Below the pieces are notes generated by a model. The model did no database searches. It saw nothing but the letters and a program-made list of their open reading frames with translations, and was not told the DNA's origin. 46,703 nucleotides of DNA from Paracoccaceae bacterium. GTDB lineage: Bacteria; Pseudomonadota; Alphaproteobacteria; Rhodobacterales; Rhodobacteraceae. Positions 26,264-34,344 of this stretch are shown piece after piece. Numbering within the stretch: position 1 is the stretch's first letter; every line of letters begins with the position of its first letter. The DNA lies in the NCBI GenBank assembly GCA_024742705.1, contig JANSXZ010000026.1:1-46703 (forward strand). The letters are read 5' to 3'. Made by a program: the position numbers and the translations under genes.

Positions 26264-27472
26264 TCAGCCGACGACGTTGAACTCCGGGCCATAGGGATAG
26301 CCGGTGATGTTCTCGGGCGCGTCCTCGGTGACGATCAGGATGTCATGCTCGCGGTACCCGCCCGCGCCCGGCTGACCTTCGGGAATCGTCAGCATCGGCT
26401 CCATCGAAATCACCATTCCCGGCTCCAGCACCGTGTCGATGTCCTCGCGCAGTTCCAGCCCGGCCTCACGGCCATAGTAATGGCTCAGCACCCCGAACGA
26501 ATGACCATAGCCAAAGCTGCGGTATTGCAGCAGGTCGCGGTCCTCGAGGAACGCATTGATCTTCGCGGTCACCTCGGCGCAGCTGATCCCGGGCCGCAAC
26601 AGCGACATCCCGTAGACATGCGCGGCAACATTGGCTTCCCAGATCTTCAGCGAGGCGGGATCGACACGTTCCACAAACATCGTCCGCTCCAGCGCGGTGT
26701 AATACCCCGAGATCATCGGAAACGTGTTCAACGATGCGATGTCGCCCGGCACCAGCTGGCGCGCGGTCACGGGATTGTGCGCCCCGTCGGTGTTCGGACC
26801 CGATTGAAACCAAACCCAGGTGTCGCGGTATTCGGCGTCGGGAAAGGCACGGGCGATTTCCATCTCCATCGCATCGCGCCCGGCCATCGCCACGTCGATC
26901 TCGCGGGCACCGGCGCGCACCGCGTCGCGGATGGCATATCCGCCCACGTCGGCCACCCGGGCACCTTCGCGGATCAATGCGATCTCGGCGGGCGATTTCA
27001 TCATGCGCTGGCGCATCGTCGGCTGCGCCAGGCCGATCACGCCCTCGGGTTCCAGGAAATCCTGCATCATGTCGCGCTGGATCACGGTCAGGTGGTCGCC
27101 CTCGTATCCGATGATTCCGCCGGTGCCCGTCACCGATCGCACCGCGCGCCAGAAGTTGTCGCGTTTCCAGTCGGTGTAGGTAATGTTGTCGCCATAACAG
27201 CGCCGCCAGGGCTGCCCGGCATCGATACCGGCTGAAATCGTGACACATTCGTCCGCTGTCACCACCAGCGCATAGGGCCGCCCGAACGCGCAATAGAGAA
27301 AGCCGCTGTAGTAGGCGATGTTGTGCATCGACGTCAGCACCGCAGCGCGCGCGCCCAGGTTCGCCATCCGGTCGCGCAGCCCGGCGATGCGGGCCTCGTA
27401 CTCGGCGTCCTCGAACGGCAGTTTTACCTTGTCGCCGTTGTGAAAGCGGTGGAATTCGGGGCGTTCGGTCAT
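26264..27472 (-). CDS. Creatinase (creatine amidinohydrolase), M24 metallopeptidase fold
   Basis: This 402-residue enzyme should hydrolyse creatine to sarcosine and urea. It follows the Pseudomonas creatinase pattern almost segment by segment: NGDKV at 12-16, FLYCAFGRPYALVV, GQPWRR, TDWKRDNF, WFQSGPNTDGAHNPVT, FGYGHSFGVLSHYYGREAGLELREDIDTVLEPGMV and GGYREHDIL. The catalytic histidine is H232, the same number as in the Pseudomonas enzyme. Creatinase uses the pita-bread fold without metal. The ATG at 27472 is preceded by GAGGA and gives 402 residues, against 403 usual; an ATG at 27499 is the alternative. No sarcosine-oxidase genes are in the window, so the downstream step must be elsewhere. Confidence 0.88.
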   Translation of the reverse strand: MTERPEFHRFHNGDKVKLPFEDAEYEARIAGLRDRMANLGARAAVLTSMHNIAYYSGFLYCAFGRPYALVVTADECVTISAGIDAGQPWRRCYGDNITYTDWKRDNFWRAVRSVTGTGGIIGYEGDHLTVIQRDMMQDFLEPEGVIGLAQPTMRQRMMKSPAEIALIREGARVADVGGYAIRDAVRAGAREIDVAMAGRDAMEMEIARAFPDAEYRDTWVWFQSGPNTDGAHNPVTARQLVPGDIASLNTFPMISGYYTALERTMFVERVDPASLKIWEANVAAHVYGMSLLRPGISCAEVTAKINAFLEDRDLLQYRSFGYGHSFGVLSHYYGREAGLELREDIDTVLEPGMVISMEPMLTIPEGQPGAGGYREHDILIVTEDAPENITGYPYGPEFNVVG

Positions 27473-27615
27473 ACTGTCCTCATGCGGTTTCGCGGGCATC
27501 GCTCGGTCCCGGCGTTCAGGACGGTGGCAGGGGTTTGCGCGAAACGGCGGCCGACGCCATCGCCCGCGTCGCGCGCGTGCCGTGTAATGTGTGATTCCGC
27601 CTCCACGCGCAAGGG

Positions 27616-28401
27616 TCAGCCGGTCAATTCCGCCAGCAACGCGCTCTCGGCATCCTCCAGCGCCTCGATCACGTCGAAATGGTGGCGCTTCGCGACAACG
27701 CTCAGCTTGACCGACCAGGCCCGCGCCAGGTCGCGCGCCTGCTGCACAAAGACCGGCCGGTCATCGGCCCCCACCACAACATGCACCGCAACCGCCGGAT
27801 CCGGGCGCTGCAGCACCGGGCTTTCGGATGCCGCTTCGGCCGGGTCCAGCCGCAGATCGGCGTTCATCGAGGTTTCGATCAGCGGCCGCAGATCGGCCAG
27901 CGGCGCAATCGGCATCACCCGCGATATCCGCGCGCGCACTCCGTCCGCCAACACATCGCCGGTGATCATCCGCGCCACAAGGTGCCCCCCCGCCGAATGC
28001 CCGGTCAGCGCCAGCGGACCGGGTGACCGCGCGGCGATCTGCGTTACCGCACCGGCGATCTGCCCGGTGATCTGCGAAATCCGCGCATCGGGGCACAGGG
28101 TGTAGGAGGGCATCGCCACCCGCCAGCCGCGCGCCAGCGCCCCGGCGGCCAGGTGCGACCATGTCGATTTGTCGGTGATCCGCCAGAACCCGCCGTGCAC
28201 GAACACCAGCGTACCCGCCGCGGCCTTTGCCGACGGCTCCATCACATCCATCAGTTCACGGGGCCCTGCACCGTAGGCCACGGTCGTCAGGCGCGCGCCC
28301 AGCGCCTCGCGGAAGGCCGCCGCCCGGGCCACCCAGCGTGGGCCATACAGCGCGCCGTCGGGGATATTTTCCGCCTGGGCGTAGGCTTTGTCCAAATCCA
28401 T
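27616..28401 (-). CDS. Alpha/beta hydrolase, kynurenine formamidase-like
   Basis: This 261-residue protein has the HGGFWR oxyanion motif near residues 69-74 and the nucleophile elbow GHSAGGH near 133-139, with a C-terminal RHHFDVIEAL supplying the catalytic histidine. The HGGYW/FWR and GHSAGGHL pair and the opening (DKAYAQAENIPDG...) are typical of alpha/beta-type N-formylkynurenine formamidases, which work in tryptophan breakdown. A related carboxylesterase is the alternative. Kynurenine breakdown yields anthranilate, the suspected substrate of the operon at 127-10213, but the genes are 18 kb apart. It is divergent from the succinate-semialdehyde dehydrogenase gene, with 83 bp between. Confidence 0.78.
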   Translation of the reverse strand: MDLDKAYAQAENIPDGALYGPRWVARAAAFREALGARLTTVAYGAGPRELMDVMEPSAKAAAGTLVFVHGGFWRITDKSTWSHLAAGALARGWRVAMPSYTLCPDARISQITGQIAGAVTQIAARSPGPLALTGHSAGGHLVARMITGDVLADGVRARISRVMPIAPLADLRPLIETSMNADLRLDPAEAASESPVLQRPDPAVAVHVVVGADDRPVFVQQARDLARAWSVKLSVVAKRHHFDVIEALEDAESALLAELTG

Positions 28402-28484
28402 CCGCGCGCCTTTCCAGAGGTTCTGCTGGACAATTCATGCACCAGGTGCTTGATCTGCCCAAGACAAAACTGGAGGGCTGTCTC

Positions 28485-29960
28485 ATGCTGGATGCAACTA
28501 CCGACCTGAAATCGATGCTCAAGGATCCGTCCCTTCTGGTGACGCGCGCCTATATCGGTGGCGCCTGGGTGGACGGTGACGAAGGCACCTTCGAGGTGAC
28601 GAACCCGGCACGCGGCGACGTGGTGGCCGAGGTCGCCGATGTCAGCCGCGCGCAGGTTGCCGGCGCCATTGCCCAGGCCGAAGCCGCCCAGAAGGAATGG
28701 GCGCGCTGGAGCGGCAAGGAACGCGCCGCGGTGATGCGCAAATGGTTCGACCTGATGATGGAAAACGCCGATGATCTGGGCCTGATCCTGACCGCCGAAC
28801 AGGGCAAGCCACACGCCGAAGCCAAGGGCGAGATCGCCTACGGCGCCTCGTTCATCGAGTTTTTCGGCGAAGAGGCCAAGCGGGTCTATGGCGAAACCAT
28901 TCCCGGCCATCAGCGCGACAAGCGGATCACGGTGATCAAGCAGCCGATCGGTGTCGCCGCGTCGATCACGCCGTGGAATTTTCCCAACGCGATGATCACG
29001 CGCAAGGCCGGGCCGGCGCTGGCGGCGGGTTGTGCCTTTGTCGCCCGTCCCGCCCGCGAGACGCCGCTTTCGGCGCTGGTGCTGGCCGAGCTGGCGCATC
29101 GCGCGGGTGTTCCGGCGGGCGTGTTCAACGTGGTTCCTTCGTCGCGATCGTCGGAAATCGGCAAGGAGTTCTGCGAAAACCCCGGCGTGCGCAAGCTGAC
29201 GTTCACCGGCTCGACCGAAGTGGGCCGCATCCTTCTCAAGCAGGCGGCCGACCAGGTGATGAAATGCTCGATGGAGCTGGGCGGCAACGCGCCGTTCATC
29301 GTGTTCGACGATGCCGATCTGGATGCTGCCGTGGAAGGCGCGATGCTGTGCAAGTTCCGCAACAACGGCCAGACCTGCGTCTGCGCCAACCGGATCTATG
29401 TGCAGGCCGGCGTCTATGATGCCTTCGCCGAGAAACTGAAGGTCGCTGTCGAAAACCTCAAGGTGGGCGACGGGCTTGAGCCGGGGGTGACGACGGGGCC
29501 GTTGATCAACATGGATGCCGTCGAAAAGGTGCGCGAGCATCTCGAAGACGTGACCCAGCACGGCGGCGCGGTCTTGACCGGCGGCAAGCCCCATGCGCTG
29601 GGCGGATCGTTCTTCGAACCCACGGTGGTGACAGGCGTCACCCAGGCGATGAAAGTGGCGCAGGAAGAAACCTTTGGCCCGCTCGCGCCGCTGTTCCGTT
29701 TCGATGACGTGGACGAGGTGATCGCCATGGCCAACGACACGATCTTCGGTCTGGCCGCCTATTTCTACGCCAAGGATCTCAGCCGGGTCTACAAGGTGGC
29801 CGAGGCGCTGGAATATGGCATCGTCGGCGTCAACACCGGCATCATCTCGACCGAGGTCGCGCCATTCGGCGGGGTCAAGCAATCGGGCCTGGGCCGCGAA
29901 GGCAGCCACAACGGCATGGAAGATTACCTGGAAATGAAGTACATCTGCATGTCGGTCTGA
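28485..29960 (+). CDS. gabD: NAD(P)-dependent succinate-semialdehyde dehydrogenase (GabD-like)
   Basis: This 491-residue aldehyde dehydrogenase should oxidise succinate semialdehyde to succinate. PWNFPNAMITRKAGPALAAGC near residues 163-183, FTGSTEVGR near 242-250, the general base in MELGGNAPFIVF, the catalytic cysteine in NNGQTCVCANR and the closing GGVKQSGLGREGS are all present. In the cofactor-phosphate region it reads FVARPARETPLSAL, with Arg where the commoner sequence has Lys, which may affect NAD versus NADP preference. The ATG at 28485 has GGAGGG upstream and decides the start; longer open frame upstream (from 28227) is not used. A strong terminator follows at 29986. A GABA transaminase partner is not adjacent. 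Confidence 0.88.
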   Translation: MLDATTDLKSMLKDPSLLVTRAYIGGAWVDGDEGTFEVTNPARGDVVAEVADVSRAQVAGAIAQAEAAQKEWARWSGKERAAVMRKWFDLMMENADDLGLILTAEQGKPHAEAKGEIAYGASFIEFFGEEAKRVYGETIPGHQRDKRITVIKQPIGVAASITPWNFPNAMITRKAGPALAAGCAFVARPARETPLSALVLAELAHRAGVPAGVFNVVPSSRSSEIGKEFCENPGVRKLTFTGSTEVGRILLKQAADQVMKCSMELGGNAPFIVFDDADLDAAVEGAMLCKFRNNGQTCVCANRIYVQAGVYDAFAEKLKVAVENLKVGDGLEPGVTTGPLINMDAVEKVREHLEDVTQHGGAVLTGGKPHALGGSFFEPTVVTGVTQAMKVAQEETFGPLAPLFRFDDVDEVIAMANDTIFGLAAYFYAKDLSRVYKVAEALEYGIVGVNTGIISTEVAPFGGVKQSGLGREGSHNGMEDYLEMKYICMSV

Positions 29961-29985
29961 ACCGGCGGCGGATGCACAAACGGAA

Positions 29986-30015
29986 AAGGGGCCCGGTGGG
30001 GCCCCTTTGTCTTTT
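29986..30015 (+). terminator. gabD: Rho-independent terminator after gabD
   Basis: AAAGGGGCCC (29986-29995), a GGT loop and GGGCCCCTTT (29999-30008) form a perfect 10-bp stem, followed by GTCTTTTT. This is the clearest intrinsic terminator in the window. It lies 25 bp after the gabD stop and 15 bp before the convergent hsp20 stop, so it may serve both genes, since the A-rich left side gives a short T-run on the other strand. Confidence 0.9.
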
Positions 30016-30030
30016 TCGCGTGCGGATGCT

Positions 30031-30498
30031 TCAGTTGACGGTCTGGCCGTCGACGACGTCGGTCTGCGATGGCGTTGCCGGGGCGATCGCGATACGGCGC
30101 GATTTCAGGGCCTCGGGCACCTCGCGGATCAGATCGATATGCAACATGCCGTCGGCATGGCTGGCCCCGGTCACGACCACATGATCGGCCAGGTGGAACC
30201 GGCGCTCGAACGCGCGGGTGGCGATGCCGCGATGCAGGTAGGTACGGCCCTGATCGTCTTCGGCCTTGCGCGCGGCGACAACCAGCGCGTGGTCCTTGAC
30301 CTCGACCGACAGCTCATCGTCGGTGAAGCCGGCCACAGCGATCGAAATGCGATAGGCGTCGTCGGCGGTTTTTTCGATGTTATAGGGCGGATAGGCGGGT
30401 TGGCTGACGTCATTGGTCAGAACCCGATCCATCAGGTCGGCGATCTGGTCGAACCCGACGGTTGCACGGTAAAGCGGTGCGAAATCGAAACTGCGCAT
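30031..30498 (-). CDS. Hsp20/alpha-crystallin small heat shock protein (IbpA-like)
   Basis: This 155-residue holdase chaperone binds unfolding proteins. It begins MRSFDFAPLYRATVGFDQIADLMDRVL, as IbpA-type proteins do. The alpha-crystallin core runs from about 38 to 130 (YPPYNIEKTADDAYRISIAVAGF, then LVVAARK and YLHRGIATRAFERRFHLADHV), with the I-x-I anchor as RRIAIAP in the tail. The ATG at 30498 is preceded by GAGGATA; an open frame to 30558 exists, but its extra residues are not family-like. A heat-shock-type promoter lies at 30592-30620, giving a leader of about 85-90 bases, long enough to hold an RNA thermometer. Confidence 0.9.
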   Translation of the reverse strand: MRSFDFAPLYRATVGFDQIADLMDRVLTNDVSQPAYPPYNIEKTADDAYRISIAVAGFTDDELSVEVKDHALVVAARKAEDDQGRTYLHRGIATRAFERRFHLADHVVVTGASHADGMLHIDLIREVPEALKSRRIAIAPATPSQTDVVDGQTVN

Positions 30499-30591
30499 GT
30501 CTGTATCCTCATCCTGAGCGATGTCATCTGCGCCCTCCTGTCGGACGGGCGGTTGCATTCGCGGATCCCGTTGTGGCGACCCGCACAGATG

Positions 30592-30620
30592 ATGTGGGAT
30601 AGGATTTCAGGTGTTTCAAG
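30592..30620 (-). promoter_or_regulatory. Candidate RpoH (sigma-32) heat-shock promoter for hsp20
   Basis: On the minus strand CTTGAAA (30614-30620) is followed after 15 bases by CCCACAT (30592-30598). This is close to the CTTGAAA...CCCCAT pattern of RpoH promoters. The nearest downstream gene is the Hsp20 gene, a classical RpoH target. It sits only a few bases from the stop of the upstream protease gene, so the protease is unlikely to be in the same transcript by read-through alone. Confidence 0.65.
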
Positions 30621-30623
30621 GGC

Positions 30624-31433
30624 TCAGGGGCGCAGAAACTTGGCCCCCGTGGCGCTGCGATCGCCGCTCAGGCCCAGGCGCCGCACCTGCGGTGGCGCGG
30701 GCAGGCCGTGGCCTTCGCCTGCGTCCAGCCGTGCCCGCAACAGCATCAGGGGCCCGTCCACCTCGGCGCCCAGCGAAACCTTGTCGCCGGCGATCTCGGC
30801 CTTGGCCGACACAACCGAAACGATGCGCGGCGTGCCGTCGTCAAAGCTGAAGACAGGCGCCCCGGACGATCCGAAATCGACGCTGCAAGACATCACCAGA
30901 ACGCCCTGCTGGCGCGCCATGATACCGCAGACCTGTTGCAGCGAGGGCGCGTTTTCACGGCCGCGCGCATACGAGACGACACCGACCTGCGCGCCTTTGG
31001 ACGGCCGCGTGCCGGTGCCGAAGGGCGTGACGGTGGTGTTGCGGATCGGGCGTTGCAGTTCAAGAAGCGCCAGATCGTGCCGGACACGGTCGGGCGAAAC
31101 GGCATCGTCATAGTCGTATTCGGGATGGATCACGGCGCGGCGCACCGCGCGGTAGGCCGAAGCCCGGCCGTTGCGCCAGCCGGCCAGAAACTCGATCCCG
31201 GCATGGTCTATGCGCTGCTTCGTGTGCTTGTCGAACAGGCAGTGCGCCGCGGTCAGAACGATGTCGGGCGCGATCAGCGCGCCGGTACAAAAGCCCCGGC
31301 CGTTCAGGTTCAACCGGCCCACCGCCTCCCAGACGCGGCCCTCGTCGGTTGTATCGAGACGGTTCAGCGCACTGTCCGATGCGGCGCAGGCCCCGGCCGT
31401 CGCCAGCCACAGCAGAATGATCCAGTATCGCAC
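30624..31433 (-). CDS. Secreted trypsin-like serine protease (S1 family)
   Basis: This 269-residue protein has an N-terminal signal peptide (MRYWIILLWLATAGACAAS). The cleavage site is near residue 17-18; a Cys at 16 is not in a good lipobox. The catalytic triad reads H64 (TAAHC), D120 (RHDLALLEL) and S190 (FGSSGAPVF). C65 and C49, and C169 and C183, are placed for the usual disulfides. The protein is thus an exported, chymotrypsin-fold protease acting in the periplasm or outside. Its C-terminal 30 residues (PAPPQVRRLGLSG) extend past the fold. It stands just before the Hsp20 gene, which has its own promoter. Substrate unknown. Confidence 0.85.
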   Translation of the reverse strand: MRYWIILLWLATAGACAASDSALNRLDTTDEGRVWEAVGRLNLNGRGFCTGALIAPDIVLTAAHCLFDKHTKQRIDHAGIEFLAGWRNGRASAYRAVRRAVIHPEYDYDDAVSPDRVRHDLALLELQRPIRNTTVTPFGTGTRPSKGAQVGVVSYARGRENAPSLQQVCGIMARQQGVLVMSCSVDFGSSGAPVFSFDDGTPRIVSVVSAKAEIAGDKVSLGAEVDGPLMLLRARLDAGEGHGLPAPPQVRRLGLSGDRSATGAKFLRP

Positions 31434-31500
31434 CCGCGCGCCTCCGTTGTTTCGCCACGTCCAGCATTTAAACCGGGCTTGCGGCGAAACTTGGGCGCGA

Positions 31501-32823
31501 TCAGCGCAGAACCGGCACCTCGGGCGTGCGCTTGCCGGGCGCGCTCAGCGCCGGGGGCTGCGGCCCGCCTGTCGCCCAGTCGAGCAGTTCGACGGTGTGC
31601 ACGATCGGCAATTCGGTGCCCGAACCGATCTGCATCATGCAGCCGATGTTGCCGGCGGCGATCAGGTCGGGCTTTTTCGCCTCGAGCGTGCGGATCTTGC
31701 GGGCCTTCAGTTGCCCCGAAATCTCGGGCTGCATCAGGTTGTATGTGCCAGCCGAACCGCAGCACAGGTGGCTGTCGGCGGGTTCGACGATCCGGAAACC
31801 CGCGCGCTTCAGCAGATCCTTGGGATAGGTCTTGATCTGCTGGCCATGTTGCAGCGAACAGGCCGCGTGATAGGCCACCGTCAGGCCGCGGTCGGCGCTC
31901 TGTGGCAAATCCAGCTTCATCAGCACCTCGCTGACATCCATCGCGATGGCCGACACCCGCGCGGCGTCTTCGGCATGGGCCGTTTCGCGGAACATGTGGC
32001 CGTAATCCTTCACGGTGGTGCCGCAGCCCGAGGTGTTGATGACGATCGCGTCCAGCCCGTCACCATCCATTTCCGCGCACCACGCCTTTACGTTGCGCGC
32101 GGCGGTGGCGTGGCTTTCATCGGTCTTGCCCATGTGATGGGTCAGCGCGCCGCAACAACCCGCGCCTTCGGCGACAACCACTTCGCAGCCCAGCCGCGTC
32201 AGCAGCCGGATCGTGGCATCGTTGATATCGGTGTTCAGCGCCTTTTGGGCGCAGCCCGTCATCAGCGCGACGCGCATCTTGCGCGTCACGGCGGGCGCAA
32301 AGCTCTGCGGGTCGTCGTTGCGGCTGACCGGGGGGATCTGCCGCGGCGCCATCTCCAGCATCGCGCGCAGCCGCGCATCGGGCATGGCCCAGGCGAAGGG
32401 CCGGCCGATCTTGGCCCCCAGAAGCGCCACGCGGAACCGCATGGGATAGGGCAGGATACGCGCCAGAAGCCACCGCAAGACACGGTCGGTCAGAGGGCGT
32501 TTGTATTTGTTTTCAATGTATTCACGCGCATGATCGACCAGGTGCATGTAATGCACCCCCGATGGGCAGGTGGTCATGCAGGCAAGGCACGACAGGCAGC
32601 GGTCGATGTGTCTGACGGTTCTCTCATCGGGCACACGGTCGTTTTCCAGCATGTCCTTGATCAGGTAGATCCGGCCGCGCGGGCTGTCCAGTTCGTCACC
32701 AAGCACCTGGTAGGTCGGGCAGGTCGCCGTGCAGAACCCGCAGTGCACGCAGGTCCGCAGGATCTCGTTCGACCGCCGCGTTGCCGGGTCTTTCAGTTGT
32801 TCGTCCGTGAATACCGTCTGCAT
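31501..32823 (-). CDS. glcF: Glycolate oxidase iron-sulfur subunit (GlcF)
   Basis: This 440-residue subunit passes electrons from the GlcD flavin towards the quinone pool. Two 4Fe-4S sites are seen: C25, C28, C31, C35 (CVHCGFCTATCP) and C76, C79, C82, C86 (CLSCLACMTTCP). Two CCG-type cysteine domains follow, visible as GCAQKALN...GAGCCGALTHHMG and HAACSLQHGQ...HLCCGSAGTYN. Its ATG at 32823 directly abuts the stop of the small membrane protein gene (32824). It is the last gene of the glcD-glcE-membrane protein-glcF operon, which oxidises glycolate to glyoxylate. Confidence 0.92.
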   Translation of the reverse strand: MQTVFTDEQLKDPATRRSNEILRTCVHCGFCTATCPTYQVLGDELDSPRGRIYLIKDMLENDRVPDERTVRHIDRCLSCLACMTTCPSGVHYMHLVDHAREYIENKYKRPLTDRVLRWLLARILPYPMRFRVALLGAKIGRPFAWAMPDARLRAMLEMAPRQIPPVSRNDDPQSFAPAVTRKMRVALMTGCAQKALNTDINDATIRLLTRLGCEVVVAEGAGCCGALTHHMGKTDESHATAARNVKAWCAEMDGDGLDAIVINTSGCGTTVKDYGHMFRETAHAEDAARVSAIAMDVSEVLMKLDLPQSADRGLTVAYHAACSLQHGQQIKTYPKDLLKRAGFRIVEPADSHLCCGSAGTYNLMQPEISGQLKARKIRTLEAKKPDLIAAGNIGCMMQIGSGTELPIVHTVELLDWATGGPQPPALSAPGKRTPEVPVLR

Positions 32824-33168
32824 CTAGTTCGCCACCATCCGTGCCACCAAAATTCCGAACCAGGGAACCGTGGCCCCCACGGCCCCCGCCACCGCCGTCC
32901 ATTTGCGCGATGCGCCAGCGCCGATCACCAGGCGCAGAACCTGCACCAAAAGCCCCATCGACACCACCCAAGCCGCCCAGAGCAAGGCCAGCGCCAGCAC
33001 CCCCGGCACCATCACCTGCGCCAGCATCGCGGCCCCCGTCAGCAGCACCACAACCAGGCCCAGCAGCCGCACGATGGCCGCGCCCGGCGCGGCCCGCGCC
33101 ATCAGCCAGACCGCCACGGGGCCCAGCACGAAAACCGCGCCATAGAGAGCCGCAAGCGCCGGGGTCAT
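32824..33168 (-). CDS. Small hydrophobic membrane protein within the glc operon
   Basis: This 114-residue protein is almost wholly hydrophobic, with three to four membrane helices (ALAALYGAVFVLGPVAVWLMA, AAIVRLLGLVVVLLTGAAMLA, LALALLWAAWVVSMGLLVQVL and a C-terminal one). The gene fits tightly between glcE (stop at 33176) and glcF (start at 32823), with 7 bp on one side and none on the other, which strongly suggests a real operon member. I do not recognise the family. It could anchor the soluble GlcDEF complex to the membrane or carry a small effector, but that is inference only. Confidence 0.68.
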   Translation of the reverse strand: MTPALAALYGAVFVLGPVAVWLMARAAPGAAIVRLLGLVVVLLTGAAMLAQVMVPGVLALALLWAAWVVSMGLLVQVLRLVIGAGASRKWTAVAGAVGATVPWFGILVARMVAN

Positions 33169-33175
33169 CGCCGGC

Positions 33176-34285
33176 TCAGCCCATCAATCCGGGGTTCAGG
33201 ATGCCGCGCGGATCGAAGCGCTGGCGCAACCCCGCGGCGATCGCCGCAAGCGGTGAGGGCTGTGGGTGAAACGCGCCGAGCGTCGCCCGCGTGGCCCCGG
33301 TGCCCCGCACCAGCGTCGCGTGGCCCGCGAAGGCGCCCGCCCGGCGGCGCAGATCGGCGCCCTCGGGCATCCGCGCCCAGATCAGCCCGCCACCCCAATC
33401 GAGCAAGGCGGCATCGGGCGCAACCGCATCCAGAAACGCCGGCGCATCGCCCGGCTTGACGGAAATCCGCCAGACATCGCCATCGGTGCCCCGGAAGGCC
33501 GCGACATCGCGGATGTCGCGCCACAGCGCCTGTGATTGCGCGCCGTCGCGCAGTTCGGCCTTGCCATGATCCGACAACACATCGGCAAGGCGTTCGGCGC
33601 GGTAAGCTACGGAGGCCGCGAAACCTTCGATCCGCAGCATCGCTTCTCCGGTTGCCGGATCGTAGGCGGCGGCCGAAACCTCGTAGGGGGTACCCAAAGC
33701 GGCCGACATCGCCGCCACGCCGGCACCCGCGCCCAGCCCGCCCAGAACCACGGTTGCGGCGGTTTCGGCGCGCGGCAACACCTTCAGCGCAACTTCCGTC
33801 ATCACGCCCAACGTGCCGTGGCTGCCGGCCATCAGCTTCACAAGATCATAGCCGGTGACATTCTTCATGACGCGGCCACCGTTCTTGATCACGGTGCCGG
33901 CGCCGTCGACATAGCGCACCCCCAGAAGGAAATCGCGCGCCGCGCCAACGGCAATCCGGCGCGGCCCGCTGACGTTCGCGGCGATGACACCGCCGATTGT
34001 CGGTGTGCCTTCGGTGCCCAGAAGCCCGCGATGATCCATCGGTTCGAAGGGCAGGCCCTGGTTCTCGGCGGCCAGCGCGGCTTCGATATCGGCCAGCGGC
34101 GTGCCGGCCCGCGCCACCAGTGTCAGCGCGCCCGGTTCGTAGAGACCGATGCCGCTGATCGCGCCCACCCCGAGCGGCGCCCCGGGACCGGCAAGGCCGC
34201 GGGTGTTGCCGCCCCGCACCGAAAGCGGCCCGGTCGCGGCGCGGATCATTTCGGCCAGTTCGGCCTCGTTGGTGGGCATCAGCAT
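33176..34285 (-). CDS. glcE: Glycolate oxidase FAD-binding subunit (GlcE)
   Basis: This 369-residue protein of the PCMH-type FAD family pairs with GlcD and GlcF. The FAD-binding half shows GPLSVRGGNTRGLAG near residues 19-33, TPTIGGVIAANVSGPRRIAVGAARDFLLGVRYVDGAG near 97-133, and GGRVMKNVTGYDLVKLMAGSHGTLGVMTEVALKVLPR near 140-175. All are typical of GlcE. The end RFDPRGILNPGLMG is also a family signature. The double start ATG-CTG-ATG at 34279-34285 leaves the exact start uncertain by two codons. It lies 59 bp downstream of glcD, and the open frame that extends upstream to 34588 lies inside glcD and is not used. Confidence 0.9.
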   Translation of the reverse strand: MLMPTNEAELAEMIRAATGPLSVRGGNTRGLAGPGAPLGVGAISGIGLYEPGALTLVARAGTPLADIEAALAAENQGLPFEPMDHRGLLGTEGTPTIGGVIAANVSGPRRIAVGAARDFLLGVRYVDGAGTVIKNGGRVMKNVTGYDLVKLMAGSHGTLGVMTEVALKVLPRAETAATVVLGGLGAGAGVAAMSAALGTPYEVSAAAYDPATGEAMLRIEGFAASVAYRAERLADVLSDHGKAELRDGAQSQALWRDIRDVAAFRGTDGDVWRISVKPGDAPAFLDAVAPDAALLDWGGGLIWARMPEGADLRRRAGAFAGHATLVRGTGATRATLGAFHPQPSPLAAIAAGLRQRFDPRGILNPGLMG

Positions 34286-34344
34286 CGGTAGGGGGTTCCT
34301 GTTCGGACCAGAGACTTCGGGGGCCAGAGCATGAGGCCCGGCGT

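Noticed and set aside
26264..27472. Idea that the M24-fold protein is the DMSP lyase DddP
   Set aside because: DddP is also an M24-fold protein, but this one follows creatinase through its whole length, including H232 and the GGYREHDIL end, and lacks the DddP pattern.
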